A DNA stretch of 7,574 bases from NCBI GenBank assembly GCA_937951935.1, contig CALGAM010000118.1, forward strand, positions 1 through 7,574. Direction: 5' to 3'. Below the pieces are notes generated by a model. That model searched no databases. It saw only the letters and a list, made by a program, of their open reading frames with translations, and was not told the origin of the DNA. The stretch's first letter is position 1; every line of letters starts with the position of its first letter. Origin of the DNA: an uncultured Micromonospora sp. GTDB taxonomy: Bacteria > Actinomycetota > Actinomycetes > Mycobacteriales > Micromonosporaceae. Made by a program: the position numbers and the translations under genes. Positions 7,022 through 7,574 of this stretch are shown piece by piece.

Positions 7022-7118
7022 GGTAGCTTCGACCTTGGAGCGCGTCTTGGATGTGTGTCGGTCGGGTGTGCCGCGCACTGGTGCGGTCGGTGGGGGTTGG
7101 CTGGCTTGGTGGGCGGGT

Positions 7119-7340
7119 GTGGACCGTGCCCGCCGTTTCCCTTCGGACCTGACTGACTTCCGGTGGGAGATCATCGGGCCGATGCCGCCGTCGCCGCGGT
7201 TGACGGGCAGACCGGAGAAGCATCCCCCGCCGGGCGGTCATCGACGTGACCCTTGGACGTGCTGCGTACCGGCTGCCCGTGGCGGGTACCTGCCGGTGGA
7301 TCTCCCGCCGCAAGTCCGCAGACACCACCCAGGAGGGTCG
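7119..7340 (+). mobile_element. IS5-family transposase N-terminal fragment, heavily frameshifted
   Basis: The plus strand reads RRFPSDLTDFRWEIIGPMPP, then GRPEKHP in the frame of GTG 7119. This is the N-terminal domain of actinobacterial IS5-group (IS112/IS1647-like) transposases, known for PSDLTDxxW and GRPxKHP. Homology continues through three single extra bases: in the C-run at 7224-7228 (then RRAVIDVTL), at G 7255-7256 (then DVLRTGCPWR), and in GGG 7284-7286 (then YLPVDLPP). Three +1 steps return to the original frame. RKS at about 7309-7317 suggests further disruption. The DDE catalytic residues would be downstream and are absent; recognisable sequence ends before the stop of the next gene at 7352. 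No terminal inverted repeat or target duplication could be identified. The element cannot move by itself. It lies between two minus-strand unknown genes and probably marks a past rearrangement. Confidence 0.75.
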
Positions 7341-7351
7341 GTACCCGAATG

Positions 7352-7574
7352 TCATCGGATTCGCCAGTCCCACGACGAGTCCTCCCGGAACCTCTGCAGG
7401 ACCTCGCCATCAGGAAGGAGCTCGCCGAGGTCTGTGTCAAGAAAACCGTTCATTCCAACAAGCACTCTCAGCACAAGCTCACGGATGCATTCCACGCTCT
7501 GATACTCGACGAGAACCGCCCTGAATTCTCCAAGTGATGCGGACAGTTCGGCCATCTCGTCCGCATCAAGATCA
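7352..7574 (-). CDS. Unknown protein, C-terminal 73 residues (5' end outside window)
   Basis: The frame is open to the window edge (DLDADE precedes the Met at 7555), so the start is probably beyond 7574, though ATG 7555 is possible. Visible sequence: EMAELSASLGEFRAVLVEYQ, ECIRELVLRVLVGMNGFLDTDLG, ending in GEVLQRFREDSSWDWRIR and TGA 7354-7352. It appears helical and acidic with a Trp-rich end, no membrane segment. Codon use is less G/C-biased than in the left half of the window. Family not recognised. Same strand and similar size class as the other two unknown genes, so it may be another immunity gene; context is the only support. Confidence 0.55.
   Translation of the reverse strand, partial: DLDADEMAELSASLGEFRAVLVEYQSVECIRELVLRVLVGMNGFLDTDLGELLPDGEVLQRFREDSSWDWRIR

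Noticed and set aside
6060..7502. 480-residue plus-strand open frame over the toxin region
   Set aside because: Antisense to the Hint remnant and to the 127-residue gene, Ser/Arg/Thr-rich without a domain; only its end coincides with the IS5 transposase fragment.
1..7574. tRNA, rRNA, CRISPR array or riboswitch
   Set aside because: No regularly spaced direct repeats, cloverleaf pattern or conserved aptamer core was seen on either strand by eye.

Overview
The base composition is very G+C-rich, with G/C in most third codon positions and sparse, purine-rich Shine-Dalgarno sites. Together with the gene types (TetR regulators, MMPL exporter, IS5-type transposase, Hint-tipped polymorphic toxin) this points to an actinomycete, most likely Micromonosporaceae-like. 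That placement is inferred from composition and protein style, not from a database match.

The left part (1-5309) is ordinary chromosomal gene content. It opens with the 3' end of a plus-strand gene whose C-terminus is a Rieske [2Fe-2S] domain. This converges on a minus-strand pair, a TetR/AcrR regulator (2923 to 2409) followed 11 bases later by a PYROXD2/phytoene-dehydrogenase-like FAD oxidoreductase (2397 to 799). A nested inverted repeat sits between the convergent genes. The regulator reads in three successive frames and is broken as written. Divergent from it is an intact 758-residue MMPL transporter (3033-5309). The intergenic region (2924-3032) carries a dyad that looks like the TetR operator, so regulator, oxidoreductase and exporter probably form one regulated unit.

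The right part (5310-7574) is different. Its genes are short, all on the minus strand, less G+C-biased and unrecognised, and they are mixed with debris. Read in the minus-strand direction it holds: the 3' part of an unknown gene running off the window (7574 to 7352); a decayed IS5-type transposase N-terminus on the plus strand (about 7119-7340); a 127-residue unknown protein (7021 to 6638); a scrambled spacer; the broken end of a Hint-domain polymorphic toxin (about 6374 to 6051); and a 171-residue unknown protein (5961 to 5446). The last protein starts exactly where a readthrough of the toxin frame would end. The arrangement is what one expects of an array of orphan toxin tips and immunity genes downstream of an Rhs-type toxin, which would lie to the right of this window.

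The broken genes share a pattern: at least five apparent frameshifts are single extra bases, four of them in G or C runs. Either the region has decayed through such indels, or the assembly contains homopolymer insertions and some of these genes are really intact.
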